From NCBI GenBank assembly GCA_964017195.1, contig OZ024894.1, forward strand, positions 4,738,347 through 4,802,346: a stretch of 64,000 nt of DNA, written 5' to 3'. This document shows positions 11,719 through 23,772 of this stretch, piece after piece (position 1 is the first letter of the stretch; every line of letters begins with the position of its first letter). The notes beneath the pieces are model-generated. The model worked only from the letters and a program-made list of their open reading frames with translations. It ran no database searches and was not told where the DNA came from. A program made the translations under genes and the position numbers. The stretch comes from Siderastrea radians (lineage: Eukaryota; Cnidaria; Anthozoa; Scleractinia; Rhizangiidae).

Positions 11719-12182
11719 CCACACACAAAAGGTTAAAAAATTAAAAATTAAAAGATATCAAAAATTAAAATACGTTATTTATTAATTAATCATAACGGTT
11801 TAAACAACATTGATCAAGAAACTAATGCTGTGTTTGCCTCGACCTCTTTCTTGAAACTTTGTTACGAAAATGTTCTTATTTCTTTGTAAGTGATTAGATG
11901 AAAGCTAACATTCAAACAAAAGGTCTTTGCACCTTGCCTCGTTTTCGACAAAGAAGAAAGAGACAACTCGAATGAAAATTGCCTCGATGACATTCTCTCC
12001 CACGGTGTCCACGATCCTCAGCTGGTTGTTTGTCTTGGAAAAATTCACTTTATAATAATTTATGGTTTTCTCTCATCGACAATTAGCCTACGTAGTAAGC
12101 GTTTCGTAGGCGCGTTTAAAGCGTTTTTTGCTTTTTGTTTGCATCAATTTTCGAACGACCTTATTCAGTATAACAATCATTA
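11719..12182. repeat. Spacer between tRNA-Pro and Q1
   Basis: This is unit-shared spacer, about 460 bp, also at 20121-20561, 22498-22933 (inverted), 38700-39124, 49043-49506 and 63660-64000. I see no gene. It ends at the TA dinucleotide used by element Q. Confidence 0.6.
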
Positions 12183-13295
12183 CAGTATGTTGCCCAGTAA
12201 CCGACCACTTTATCTCCCTTCACTCGGGAGAACGAATTCTGAAATTTGGCCCTGTCACAGCAAATTTAGTGACAATTATAACGTTAAGAGGTTGACGTTT
12301 TCAGTTGAGTATCCGTTGCGCAATTTAAATTTTTGAAAAGGTCATACGTTGCCAAGTATCCGTACACCGGGCCCAATATCCGACCATGGCAGTAAGTGTG
12401 TTATCCACAGAACATTTTAAAACCCAAGCCACATGTACTTAACTCTTAAGATCATTCAAGTAGTTAGGTGTTCGAATCGGAAATAGAATTGAGGTTGTAA
12501 GGCCTGATACTAGCGTCATGATAAATAGATGTTGCTTTAAATACCGTCACCATTGACATGGAAATCTTTTCTCTGCAAAGGAAACTGAAATGTTGGAAAT
12601 TTGAATGATTTTGAAGTCGTCCAAATTGCCCGACGTGACGTGGATCACATTTTCGTGACTTGATGTTAAACGTGACTTTCCTAGCAGACAAACACACGGA
12701 AAATGATTTGCCTCGAATAATAAATAAAGCCACTTTTTACAGAATTTTCTCTGGCTGGCCATTCAATAATACTAGCCATTTAATAATACTTTTGATATCA
12801 GTTTAAGTGCCGAAATAAATTTTGTAGAAACCTTTAAAATAATTTTAGACATCAACAGAAAACTGTCGGTCGGATACATGAGCACCTTAGCTCGAAACTG
12901 AGTCAAAACTGTTAACTTCTGTTTTGCTAAAAATTTTAAAGCTAATTAGAAATTCAATTAGGCTCTCAATACTTTATCTCTTTTATTCTAATAAAGCCAA
13001 ATTTCTTTGATTTTTCCTTGAAAATATCGCAGATAACAGACCCTCATTTGAACAACGTTAATTTCACTACGTAGTAAAAAACGTCAAATTTATCCCTCGA
13101 GGTTTTACTCATCTAAACTTCTACAAGTCTCCGTAGCGCAATAAGGCCATTAAACCAAGCAAATGGAAGCTGAAATAATATACGTTTCTTCGGAATACTT
13201 AGTTTTTCGCCAATTTTTAAGTCCGCACGAAACATTAAGTTGAAGTTTTGTTGGTCGGATACTGGTACCGGTCGGATACTGGGCAACAAAGGCTG
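12183..13295. mobile_element. Element Q1: TA-flanked non-autonomous DNA transposon
   Basis: The ends are CAGTATGTTGCCCAGTA and its near complement, flanked by TA on both sides. A CAGT start and a TA target are typical of the Tc1/mariner/pogo group. The terminal word (CCCAGTAACCGAC or CCCAGTATCCGAC) recurs inside near both ends, at about 12352, 12368, 12870 and 13251. Unit C/D has the empty site at 39125. No DDE transposase is visible. A frame at 12547-12762 (minus) stays open in all copies. Confidence 0.75.
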
Positions 13296-13856
13296 TATCA
13301 CAGGAAAGTGCGTACCGCGGCTCAGGATTAACATATTAATGGCGCTTCCTTAGGACATCTTTAATGCAGACTCAAAGTTTAAGCCAAAATCGAACTTGAA
13401 CTAATCAAATCCTCCATCTCCTCTGCGACTCGACAAAGAATTGAAGCAAATGAAACAATGTTCGAGATCGTGCAACTGTTATCACTCATAACAAAAAGGA
13501 AGTTGAACGACGTATTTGTTAGCGCCAGGATAAATTACCTGAATTCTTTTAATTAATTCTTTTGCCGTTCAACATGTTGATTGTTGTTTAAAGGAGCAGA
13601 GTCTGCTCTGTTTTGTTCAACAATGTTCAAGATGTTGAATAACCTTTTTTCATCATTCGACATGGCATGCATGATAAACAGTTCAACATTTTTTAGTCAT
13701 CAGTCGCAACATTTTCTATCCCGGCTTTAAAGGAAACAACTTCAATTACTAAGTTCAAGATTGTGATTAAGGATAACAAATGTTTGGAGAAAACTATTTT
13801 TATCCGTTGTTCATGTTCTCTCTTTCCGTCGGATGTGTTCCAATGACAACAGTCAA

Positions 13857-14416
13857 TTCACCTTATCTATTTACATGATTTATTCTCTGTTTGTGATCCG
13901 TCAGGGGGTCTGCAATGGATCTTAATAGCAGGGCCGTCGCCAGTATGAGGCAAGCCGAGGCACTTGCCTCAGTCATTTTTTTTTTCGTTTTCTCAGTCAT
14001 TTTTTTCGTTTAACACCCTAAATACCTAGGAAGAGAATTTAACCATGGACATTGCCTCAGTCACAATTTTAACCATGGGCATTGCCTCAGTCATAATTTT
14101 TATCTGGCTACGGCCCTGAATAGTAATCGGACAAAGAGCTGTGAAACATATTTCTCCATCCTTTCTTCGACGATTCGTAACTTTCTATGTTTGTAGTTGG
14201 TGGTGTTAGGCTCAACGGCTTATTTTTAGTCATTTTTACATCCGGAAGAATATTTCCTTATAAGGGTGAAACTTTAACACCTAGCAACACTGTTTCGGAG
14301 AAAGGATCGAGAAATATCTTCCACAGTTCTTTGTCTGATTACTATTCGTTTTTTTTTCAGTCTCTACTGGAGAACCTCTGACTGATCAACAATAGAGAAT
14401 AAAAAGATAAGGTGAA
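13857..14416. mobile_element. Foldback element, unit B copy
   Basis: It is a complete copy of about 560 bp with TTCACCTTATCT ends and an inner inverted pair around TTTCTCGATCCTTTC. The open frame at 14187-14381 is inside it. Confidence 0.7.
13929..14118. mobile_element. 190-bp MITE, unit B copy
   Basis: The terminal inverted repeats are CAGGGCCGTCGCCAG and CTGGCTACGGCCCTG. AATAG flanks both sides (13924-13928 and 14119-14123). All four copies share the same flanks, so one insertion was spread by the segmental duplication. Confidence 0.75.
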
Positions 14417-14648
14417 ATAACAAACGCCGGTCTTGCCTGGCTCCTTGGCGAGAGATCTCAATAGACTGGCATAACTCGAGGAAGGTATTCAAAATCCATT
14501 GTTTACAATGCAAATGTCAAAGTGGCGAAATTTAACACCAAACGGACTTCTAAACTTACCTTATGTTGACTTTGGAAATTCTCTTTTTTTAATTGATATT
14601 ATGAGATAATGGTTATATTGTACATACAATGTTGATTTCTATCATCTC

Positions 14649-14849
14649 ATGCAAAGAAAAGATGAAATGAGGAAAGTCTATCTCCCTTACGTTACCTGTA
14701 TTAATGATGAACTGTTCGAAGTCATTTTTCGATCAACCACAGGTGCAAGTGCCTTTCATTATTTAATCCGATTTTTTCCTGATGCATTTAGAACTAGACT
14801 GAACATGTTTGGGCCACGTAAATATTCAGACCTCCTGAAATGCTTAAAA
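14649..14849 (+). CDS. Candidate exon b, unit B copy (open)
   Basis: It has 67 codons in one frame from an ATG, ending phase 0 at AAA|GTATAA. It differs from the unit A copy by several substitutions, mostly conservative (T to M, I to V, P to L, K to R), with no indel. It has the same two cysteines and the same FEVIFRSTTGAS segment. It is followed about 290 bp later by exon c. Family unknown. Confidence 0.5.
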
Positions 14850-15136
14850 GTATAACACAGACAATAAAAATCAGCCAAAAAGGACTTGCTATTACTGCGT
14901 TAATAAGCTGGTTCGTGTGGCCTTTTTATGCATTTTAAATGGCCTTTCCTCTTTATGACATGCTGCAATTTCACAGAGAACAAGAATCAGCCAAAAATGA
15001 CTTGCTATTACTGTATTAATAAACTGGTTTGTGCACACTTTTGCCGTCATTCCAAATGACCTTTCCTCTTTATGACATGCAGTCTCACGTACTAAGTTCG
15101 AAGTGAAGGTGCCGTCATCAGGTGCATCCCACAGGA

Positions 15137-15677
15137 AACAACCACATCCGCTAAGGAAGGCAATAGCAAGGCTGTAAATAGCCTGAGAACTAAGTTGCGT
15201 ATCTGGCTGAGAAAAGACAACGAATAATACGCCTGTGTGCGTGTTCGCACGTTAGGTTACGCAAGCATTATAAAAAGGTTTAAGCACAGGCAATTTCTAC
15301 CTGAGGGAAAAAGTTTCCACTTTGCTACACGTAGACAGACCCTCAACGGTTGCCAAATAAGGTTGTTAATCGTACATGAAACTACATCTTGTAGCCATGC
15401 ATTCTGGATTGTTGAAAATCGTTTTCAATTTTTGCGCTCGACACAAAAGCAACCGGCTGGCTTTTGTCACTGGTCTTCAAAACTAAACAATCATTTCAAT
15501 ATTTACAATAGAAACGTACTCGCAAAGGATCGCCACCATGACGGGGAGAGGAGTACTTACTTGTGGAAGAAAGTCGAAAAGAAAAGGCTCCAATATCAGA
15601 GTTTCACAGGGAACCCACTCCCAAAGGGACTTCATGAAGGTCGTCTCAAAAGAGTGGTCTTAGATATACAATTGACA
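15137..15677 (+). pseudogene. Candidate exon c, unit B copy, broken
   Basis: It aligns along its full length to 30032-30571. It has an in-frame TAA at about 15226, shared with the unit E copy, and a two-base length change near 15545 (GGGGAGAGGAGT), so only its 3' two thirds are open (from 15237). Acceptor CACAG and donor GTATAT are kept. Confidence 0.5.
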
Positions 15678-15940
15678 GTATATTAAACAAGGTGAAGCTC
15701 TTCTTCCATTGTTTCTTCAAATGATAGACAAGAACTTGGGCATTCTTACGTGATGAGAAAAAAGGGAAATTTTACTCTTTTTGAAATTCCACCTACGCTG
15801 ATCATACAATTTTACCTTAAATGACCAGCTAGCTGGTCAAAGGCTTCGCACCCTCTTTAATTTTCCTTGTTGCTATTCCGTAATCCCTGTGAGCCTAGCT
15901 ATAACTGTGTTTCAATTCCAACATTAACTCAAATTTTCAG

Positions 15941-16159
15941 TGAGTTCCATTTCCAAGAGCGAACCTTTCTACAGCTCGTACAGACCAGCGTGCGAGATCT
16001 TGAACTTTACAGAATAAAAGATAGAGTAAATTTTGCTGTAATATTCATCCACGATGAGAACGCTAAGGATCAACGTTACGTTCTCAATGCATTATTCTAT
16101 TATTCTTATTTGCCTCTTCATGAGGATTTCTTCTGCTGCTACCTTCAATTGCTCCAAAG
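15941..16159 (+). CDS. Candidate exon d, unit B copy (open)
   Basis: A strong acceptor (AATTTTCAG) and donor (CCAAAG|GTAAGG) bound 219 bases that stay open across the whole exon. The peptide runs EFHFQERTFLQLVQTSVRD, then VNFAVIFIHDENAKDQRYV, then a hydrophobic and aromatic stretch and HEDFFCCYLQLLQ. Copies in units C, D and E carry one extra A in an A-run and lose the frame. If exon c (phase 0) splices to it, the AG four bases further in (GTGAG|TTC) gives the matching phase. It ends in phase 2, which does not fit exon T directly, so at least one exon between them is unseen. No domain recognised. Confidence 0.5.
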
Positions 16160-17624
16160 GTAAGGTCAAGTACAGTAAAAAAAAAGAGTTTATGACGCAT
16201 TGTAAGTTTGTTTGCGAGGTTTACCCTACTTAACGACTGAGCAGAATCTCAGACGGACTTTTTGGTAGCTAAGTGCAGAAAAATACATCAATTTTCAGTC
16301 CAAATTATGACAAATGAAATGTTTGCAATCTCAGTTGGCAAATTAGATTTTACGTGTGCTCAGAATTGCTCAGACAGACCTTTTCTATCTTAAACTGAAT
16401 CGTGTCGTGTTAAGCGTTTAACATTTGGGACAGGAGCTGTTTATCGAATCAAATCAGTTCCGAGATTTGTCTTTTGCAAAGTTGACTAAATGCGCAGAGT
16501 CCGGGGTTTTTTTTTTTTTTTGTCTTTTTTTTTCACAAAATATATATTTCCATTTCATAATGAAACGTAGCTGGGGCGAGTAATAACCGGTAAACACCTA
16601 AAAACTATTTTCAAAATATCGAGTAAACACGCAAGAGCGCCAAGCTTCCGAACACCAAAAAGGCCTATGAGCAAATCAATAAATTTCTCAAACCTTCTCT
16701 CTCTTCGTTTCTCTCGTCGTGTCTCAAAAAAACAGTAATTGTCTCTTTCTATTTCTGCCAGTTAAAAGAACAAAAGTTTCTTTTAAAGCTGAATTCAATT
16801 TCCTCTTTAAAACAGTATTTTAAGTTAATACAGCGTTGTATTTTTTCTTGGTAATTGGTTTCTCTTTTGACTTTTTTGTTTTTTGGCACCTACGTAAGAT
16901 CAATTTGAATTTTCAGTTTTGTAGTTTATTTTTCATTTTTTTTCAAATTTCGACCTTCTGTTATTGAATGTTTTCTCTTATTTTGAGGTAATTTTACTGA
17001 CTTTTACTATATCGTGGTGAATTCACGAAATTCATCACGTTCAGGATCACGGATTCCTAAAACAATGATGTGATTTCCACTTCATAGGAAGTAAAGGCAA
17101 AAAATGGACCCGTTATTTTTTAGCTTACTACGTACACAAGACTAGTTAATCAGTGTTAATAAGAAAAAAGTTCAACTTATGCTTGAGCAAACCAAAAAGA
17201 AATTTTATTTGGGTTAATTTTTTTTAATTATTTAGACATTACCACTGTATTATTTTAAAGTGACTAAAATAAGTTAAATTTCACATTCTCAAGAAATCTA
17301 CCAACGATGTTCCGTTTATTGCTTCATCGTTCTTTCACAATTGACCAAAGGAGCATGATTTCCCATAATTTTTAAGTTAAACGATAGACATTATCTTAGA
17401 ATTTTTAACGAGCGAAGAAGTTGAAACTTTCGCATTTTTCGAGGAATCCACCTCCAATGATCCGTTTATCGTCTCATTGTAGGCGGAGCCGTCGAAAAAT
17501 TTGAAAAATACTCGTACTTACAAATCGTTCAGACTACTGAGATAATAGCGTCACTCTTCGCACCTTTACAGCTTTCTTTTTTGATGAATTGCTAGTCTGT
17601 TATTTTCCTTTTTATAACATGTAG
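16160..17624 (+). other. Intron between exons d and T, unit B
   Basis: About 1.46 kb with GT at the start and AG at the end. It contains T-runs near 16507, a pyrimidine-rich stretch and a short hairpin (GTGGTGAATTCACGAAATTCATCAC) near 17015. Copies lie at 24843-26294 (inverted), 31033-37276 (split by E2), 40951-42340 and 57688-59153. A missing small exon may be hidden here; I cannot identify it. Confidence 0.45.
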
Positions 17625-18673
17625 GTCCAGAGGAAAATCGTAATACCAAAGATCATACAGGCCGACAAGCTGAACGAAAGAATGATGTAGCGGTCGTCTC
17701 CCAAAGCTTCAACAACTAATTTGCTGGAGTTTCGACGCACTATGAATCGCGGGGATATACTTTACGGACAGTCACTTGAATTAACTTGATCGATTTATTA
17801 CTAGAAGCCAAGAATCCAAGATCATATCGTAAACTGAAATAGTAATACAAAGGAAAACTAAGCTAAAATCTAGTGAAAGATATACTAACATTCCAAACAT
17901 TCCATTGCAGAATCGTAGATTTAAACCAAAAGACTAGCATACTCAATCAACAAAAAATCAAATTATTACACTACTAAAACGCTTAAACCATAAACGAGGT
18001 ATATAGCCCACAAACTAGTGAAAAACGTAACTAATATCGACGAAAACCGTATTGGCAGGCTTCAAACAGCAATCAAATGCCATGCCACGTGGTTGAAACT
18101 TAACAAAATTGCGATCTAAACTATGGAGAAGAATATCTGAACTTAGAGAAGAATAAAATCACTTAAAAGAAAAAAGTTACTTACATAACAGTCCCGCTTT
18201 GCCGATCTTATTCCAAAACCTTCAGTGTTCTTACGACTTACTCCACGGAAAACTTCTGATCTGTTCACTACCAGGACCAAAGCCAACTAACTAAAATGCG
18301 GTTTCGGGCGGAACTATAACTACTCTAAAATCACGTGTAAATTATCAGCCACAAAACGTAATCAAAAAAGATTAAAAAACACTTAAATTAAATGTCCGGG
18401 GAGTGAGCGTACAATGCCGTTACAAATGATTTCTTGACACCAATCTTCTACGGCGCTGTTGTAGGAGTTGGCTTCGTGGCGTTAGTAACGCCAATTGTTT
18501 TCACAGTGTACTGGGTGCCGAAGAAACAAAGATGTCTCAAGCGACCGCGTTACTACGTTGTTCGTATCGAGCTGATTGAAGGGTTCAGAGGGAATCACGG
18601 AAACCGACGTACAAAACAGCGCGTCGAATCACATCCAGATAAAACTGGACGACACCATGCAACACTTGTTTAA
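17625..18673 (+). pseudogene. Exon T, unit B copy, split by a solo LTR
   Basis: The exon starts after ATGTAG and encodes the stalk (PEENRNTKDHTGRQAERKND) up to 17685. It is then interrupted by 739 bp of LTR and resumes at 18425 with the membrane segment (GVGFVALVTPIVFTVYWV) and basic tail. The tail ends HHATLV, so the tyrosine of the YATL motif found in other copies is histidine here. The stop is at 18671-18673. Without read-through of the LTR the stalk and membrane segment are separated, so this copy is dead. Confidence 0.7.
17686..18424. mobile_element. Solo LTR (739 bp)
   Basis: It begins TGTAGCGGT and ends GCCGTTACA, short inverted ends of LTR type. It is flanked by the 5-bp duplication AATGA at 17681-17685 and 18425-18429. 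The four sister exons (T2 to T5) are uninterrupted here. It does not resemble the 355-bp BEL LTR. There is a TATATAG at about 18000 and an AATAAA at about 18152 on the plus strand. No internal region is present, so it is a recombined single LTR. Confidence 0.8.
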
Positions 18674-19436
18674 TTTTGGATATTGAACTTTTGGAAGCCG
18701 ATTCTAACGATTCCGCTTTGACTTAACTGAAGATACTAAAGAATTAAAACACGCACTTTTTTGTAAACAATGGATCGCGATTTACAGCAATGCTTTAAGC
18801 CACCTAAGTTCGGTTTATTTTTTTAATTCTTCCAAAATTTTATTATGGGTTCACGTTTTATCCACGCGAAGGACAGCTCTACCTGATTTTATACTACTCA
18901 ATGATCAGTTAAAGTCTCTGTTGTGTCACTTCAGATTAAGATACTCTTTCTTAATTTCAAGTTTTACCGACAATTATTAGCTTTTGAAAGAGCAAACTTG
19001 TTCATGTTGGAATTGAAAGCCTTTAACCTTCTTTACCTAAAAAAGACAATTTGAAGCTGACACAAAATTTACATCTAGTTTACCTCGCTTTCATGAACTT
19101 TCGCTATTAGTGGGCGCAACTATAACAACCGACAACAACAAAGCAAAACGTTGTCTCGCAATGCCTAGAGTTTCATTCATAGTACAACAATTTACAACAA
19201 AAAACAGCAGCTATACGTTATAGCCCGATTCTCAGACGGTCCGAGGTCGCTTGCCCAAACTCCCTCCTCAGTTTGGACGAGCGACCTCGGACCGTCTGAG
19301 AATCAGGCTACTACAAGTTATTGTAAGAATTTTTTCAAAAAGAAACAAAGATCTAGAAAGATACTAGGTCGATTTTCATATCAGATAGAGTGAGATAATC
19401 ACTAAAATGCAAAAGAAAAAAGGTAACCTCCTTCAG
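18674..19436. repeat. Spacer past exon T with a 90-bp hairpin
   Basis: Unit-shared spacer without a gene. It includes the foldback at 19221-19310, listed separately. Copies are at 23610-24263 (inverted), 47739-48394, and, without the hairpin, at 37594-38251 and 59471-63100. Confidence 0.55.
19221..19310. repeat. 90-bp near-perfect hairpin (foldback MITE)
   Basis: The arms begin TAGCCCGATTCTCAGACGGT and meet at a short loop. Copies are at 23681-23772 and 48186-48275. Units C and E lack it at the same place. Confidence 0.75.
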
Positions 19437-19510
19437 AGGCACCGATGGGATTCGAACCCATGACCTTCTGTTTACTAGACAGGCGCTCTAACCAACTGAG
19501 CTACGGCGCC
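19437..19510 (-). tRNA. tRNA-Thr(AGT)
   Basis: It is a 74-nt cloverleaf with acceptor GGCGCCG/CGGTGCC (one G-U pair), D arm GCTCAGTTGGTTAGAGC, anticodon loop CTAGTAA (AGT) and T arm ATGGG-TTCGAAT-CCCAT. The anticodon stem has one C-A mismatch at its outer pair. This is the only copy in the window without truncation or acceptor damage; four other copies are broken. Confidence 0.87.
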
Positions 19511-20048
19511 ATGCGAATGCTTAACGTTATGTCACATCTGATTGGATGAAGGGTTTGGGTTTTCTACAGTATTTCTTATTCTTCAAAACTTGTCAAAGAA
19601 AATGCGTTCTATTTGCTTGATTGGTAAGCTCTTTAAAGCGCTCTAGGGAATACCAATCGATGAGGTATGCCAGGGACATGGCGCTTTCTTTGGGTCGAAC
19701 TTGCATCCATACTTCGGACCTCTCTGGCACTACAGCTCATTTTGTTCTCCGTAAGGGCAATACCAACTACCGAACACAAACGCCCGGAAACTATTTACTA
19801 GTAAATTTAATCCACCGGACATTGTTAACTGGTGAATATGCTCCGCCCAAACCGCTCTTTACTCGAACGAGACCGTCTCATATTTTGTCATATTGGACTA
19901 GAATAAGTCTCTGAACTCCCACATTTCAGTTAAGATTAAAGAAAAAAACAGGCGGCACAGAATTACTCGTAAGATAGAAGCACATACGCCACTGATTTCA
20001 AGGTGATCGAGGTTATAATTATTAGACGTTCTAAATAAAAGAAAAAGT

Positions 20049-20120
20049 GGGCCTGTCCGGGAGTCGAACCCGGGACCTCTCGCACCCTAAGCGAGAATCA
20101 TGCCACTAGACCAACAGGCC
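20049..20120 (-). tRNA. tRNA-Pro(AGG)
   Basis: It is a 72-nt cloverleaf identical in layout to the unit A gene but with anticodon loop TTAGGGT (AGG). A T-run follows its 3' end. Confidence 0.93.
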
Positions 20121-20561
20121 CCACACGAAAAGATATCAAAAATTAAAATACGTTATTTATTAATTAATCATAACAGTTTAAACAACATTGATCAAATAAA
20201 CTAATGTTGTGTTTGCCTCGACCTTTTTCTTGAAACTTTGTTACGAAAATTTTCTTATTTATTTGTAAGTGAGTTGATGAAAGCTAACATTCAAACAAAA
20301 GGTCTTTTAACCTTGCCTCGTTTTCGACAAAGAAGAAAGAGACATCTCGAATGGAAATGGCCTCGATGACATTCTCTCCCACGGAGTCCACGATCCTCAG
20401 CTGCTTGTTTGTCTTGGAAAAATTCACTTTAAAATAATTTATGGTTTTCTCTCATCGACAATTAGTCTGCGTAGTAAGCGTTTCGTAGGCGCGTTTAAAG
20501 CGTTTTTTGCTTTTTGTCTGCACCAATTTTCGAACGACTTTATACAGTATAACAAACATTA

Positions 20562-21661
20562 CAGTATGTTGCCCAGTAACCAACCACTTTATCTCCCTTC
20601 ATTGGGGAGAACGAGATCAGAAATTTGGCCCTGACACAGCAAATTTAGTGGCAATTATAACGTTAAAAGGTTGACGTTTTCAGCTGAGTATCCGTTACGT
20701 AATTTAAATTTTTGACAAGGTCACACGTTGCCCAGTATCCGTACACCTGCCCCAGTATCCGACCATGGCAATAAGTGTGTTATCCACAGAACATTTCAAA
20801 ACCCAAGCCACATGTACTTAACTTTTAAGATCATTCAAGCAGTTAGGTGTTCGAATCGGAAATAAAATTGAGATTTGTAAGGCCTGATACTAGCGTCATG
20901 ATAAATAGATGTTGCTTTAAATACCGTCACCATTGACATCGAAATCTTTTCAACAAAGGAAACCGACATGTTCGAAATTTGAATGATTTTGAAGTCGTCC
21001 AAATTGCCCGACGTGACGTGGATCACATTTTCGTGACCTGATGTTAAACGTGACTTTCCTAACAGACAAACACACGGAAAATGATTTGCCTCGAATAATA
21101 AATAAAGCCACTTTTTACAGAATTTTCTATGACTAGCCATTTAATAATACTTTTGATATCAGTTGAAGTCCCGAAATAAATTTTGTAGAAACCTTTAAAA
21201 TAATTTTAGACATCAACAGAAAACTGGTCGGATACTGAGCACCTTAGCTCGAAACTGAGTCAAAACTATTAACTTCTGTTTTGCTAAAAATTTTGAAGCT
21301 AATTAGAAATTCAATTAGGCTCTGAATACTTTATCTCTTTAATTCTAATAACGCCAAATTTCTTGATTTTTCCTTGAAAATATCGCAGATAACAGACCCT
21401 CATTTGAACAACGTTAATTTCACTACGTAGTAAAAACCGTCACATTTATCCCTCGAGGTTTTACTCATCTAAACAGAGCGGCGACTTCTACAAGTCTCCG
21501 TTTCGCAATAAGGCCATTAAACCAAGCAATCGGAAGCTGAAATAATATTCGTTTTTTCGGAATACTTAGTTTTTCGCGAATTTTTAGGCCCACACGAAAC
21601 ATTTAAGTTGAAGTTTTGTTGGTCGGATACTGGTACCGGTCGGATACTGGGCAACATACTG
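20562..21661. mobile_element. Element Q2
   Basis: About 1.1 kb, CAGTATGTTGCCC...GGGCAACATACTG, TA on both sides. This copy has the best-preserved right end. Internal copies of the terminal word occur near both ends. Confidence 0.78.
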
Positions 21662-21892
21662 TATCACAAGAAAGTGCGTACCGCGGCTCAGGATTAACAT
21701 ATTAATGGCGCTTCCTTAGGACATCTTTAATGCAGAATTAAAGTTTAAGCCAAAATCGAACTTGAACTAATGAATTCCTCCATCTCCTCTGCGACTCGAC
21801 AAAGAATTGAAGCAAATGATACAATGTTCGAGATCGTGCAACTGTTATCACTCATAACAAAAAGCAAGTTAACCAAGGTATTTGTTAGTGCC
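21662..21892 (+). repeat. Start of a unit, cut by inversion
   Basis: Matches the first 230 bases of the other units (10, 13296, 50631). It then switches at 21892/21893 into the reverse complement of a Q element. Confidence 0.75.
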
Positions 21893-22497
21893 ACTTCAAC
21901 TGATATCAAAAGTATTATTAAATGGCTAGTATTATTGAGTGGCAAGCCATAGAAAATTCTGTCAAAAGTGGCTTTATTTATTATTCGAGGCAAATCATTT
22001 TCCGTGTGTTTGTCTGCTAGGAAAGTCACGTTTAACATCAAGTCACGAAAATGTGATCCACGTCACGTCGGGCAATTTGGACGACTTCAAAATCATTCAA
22101 ATTTCGAACATTTCGGTTTCCTTTGTAGAGAAAAGATTTCGATGTCGGTGGTGACGGTATTTAAAGCAACATCTATTTATCATGATGCTAGTATCAGAGT
22201 TACAACCTCAATTCTATTTCCGATTCGAACAGCTAACTACTCGAGTGATCTTAAAAGTTAAGTACATGTGGCTTGGGTTTTGAAATGTTCTGTGGATAAC
22301 ACAGTGGGCCCGGTGTACGGATACTAGGCAACGTATGACCTTTTCAAAAATTTAAATTGCGCAACGGATACTCAACTGAAAACGTTAACCTTTTAACGTT
22401 ATAATTGCCACTAAATTTGCTGTGTCAGGGCCAAATTTCAGAACTCGTTCTCCCGAGTGAAGGGAGATAAAGTGGTCGGTTACTGGGCAATATACTG
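21893..22497. mobile_element. Element Q3, truncated and inverted
   Basis: Only the half carrying the CAGTATATTGCCC end (complement, at 22497) remains. The other half is lost at the inversion junction. Confidence 0.75.
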
Positions 22498-22933
22498 TAA
22501 TGTTTGTTATACTGTATAAAGTCGTTCGAAAATTGGTGCAGACAAAAAGCAAAAAACGCTTTAAACGCGCCTACCAAATGCTTACTACGCAGGCTAATTG
22601 TCGATGAGAGAAAACCATAAATTATTTTAAAGTGAATTTTTCCAAGACAAACAACCAGCTAAGGATCGTGGACTCCGTGGGAGAGAATGTCATCGAGGCC
22701 ATTTCCATTCGAGATGTCTCTTTCTTCTTTGTCGAAAACAAGGCAAGGTTCAAAGACCTTTTGTTTGAATATTAGCTTTCATCAACTCACTTACAAATAA
22801 ATAAGAACATTTTCGCAACAAAGTTTCAAGAAAAAGGTCGAGGCAAACACAACATTAGTTTATTGATTAATAAACAACGTATTTTAAGTTTTGATATCTT
22901 TTAATTTTTAATTTTTGAACCTTGTGTGTGTGG

Positions 22934-23005
22934 GGCCTGTTGGTCTAGTGGCATGGTTCTCGCTTAGGGTGCGAGAGGTCCCGGGTTCGACTCCCGGACA
23001 GGCCC
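22934..23005 (+). tRNA. tRNA-Pro(AGG)
   Basis: It is a 72-nt cloverleaf on the plus strand because the unit is inverted. Anticodon loop is TTAGGGT. The D loop reads GTGGCATGG, one base different from its sisters. Terminator CTTTTTC follows. Confidence 0.93.
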
Positions 23006-23567
23006 ACTTTTTCTTTTATTTAGAACGTCTAATAATTATAACCTCGATCACCTTGAAATCAGTGGCGTAGGTGCTTTTGTCCTTGCGAGTAATTCTGTGC
23101 CCCCCCCCCTTTTTTTTCTTTAATTTTAACTCAAATGTGGGAGTTCAGAGACTTATGCTAGTCCAATGTGACAAAATATGAGACGGTCTCGTTCGAGTAA
23201 AGAGCGGTTTGGGCGGAGCATATTCACCAGTTAACAATGTCCGGCGGATTAAATTTACTAGTAAATAGTTTCCGGGCGTTTGTGTTTGGTAGTTGGTATT
23301 GCCCATACGGAGAACAAAATGAGCTGTAGTGCCAGAGAGGTCCGAAGGGTGGATGCGAGTTCGACCCATGACCCTGGCATACCTCATCGATATCATTGCT
23401 TAGAAATGCTTTTAGTATTCCCTACGGCGCTTTAAAGAGCTTACCATTCAAGCAAATAGAACACATTTTCTTTGACAAGTTTTGAAGAATAAGAAATACT
23501 GTAGAAAACCCGCCGCCGGCCAGACCTTTCATGTAATCAGATGTGACATAACGTTAAGCATTCGCAT

Positions 23568-23609
23568 GGCGCCGTAGCTCATTTGGTTAGAGCGCCTGTT
23601 TAGTAAAGA
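23568..23609 (+). pseudogene. tRNA-Thr 5' fragment
   Basis: The acceptor 5' strand, D arm and anticodon loop are present; the sequence then runs into GAAGTTACC with variable and T arms deleted. The unit D fragment at 48395-48435 has the same breakpoint. Confidence 0.8.
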
Positions 23610-23680
23610 AGTTACCTTTTTTTATTTTGCATTTTAGTGATTAGCTCTTTCTTTTTGAAAAAATTCATAGAGTGGCTTAT

Positions 23681-23772
23681 AGTACCCTGATTCTCAGACG
23701 GTCCGAGGTCGCTCGCCCAAACTGACGAGGGAGTTTGGGCGAGCGACCTCGGACCGTCTGAGAATCGGGCTA
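23681..23772. repeat. Hairpin MITE, inverted-unit copy
   Basis: Same 90-bp foldback as 19221-19310. Confidence 0.75.

Larger units (their letters stand above)
10..13295 (+). repeat. Tandem unit A of the segmental duplication
   Basis: The unit begins just after the right end of a Q element (bases 1-9 are the last bases of that element) and ends with element Q1. It shares its order with units B to E: spacer, foldback element, exons b, c and d, tRNA-Pro, Q. It lacks exon T and the tRNA-Thr because exon d is fused at 11116/11117 to sequence that normally lies past the tRNA-Thr. Bases 10-529 are spacer without a gene. They are repeated near-identically at 13296, 21662, 39126 and 50631, and in part at 27217. 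Confidence 0.8.
13296..21661 (+). repeat. Tandem unit B (most complete unit)
   Basis: It contains spacer, foldback element, MITE, exons b, c, d and T, hairpin, tRNA-Thr, tRNA-Pro and Q2 in order. The only large insertion is the solo LTR in exon T. Removing it leaves a basic unit of about 7.6 kb. Bases 13296-13856 are gene-free spacer. Confidence 0.82.

Noticed and set aside
17686..18424. Assignment of the solo LTR to the BEL element in unit A
   Set aside because: Length (739 against 355), ends and interior do not match.
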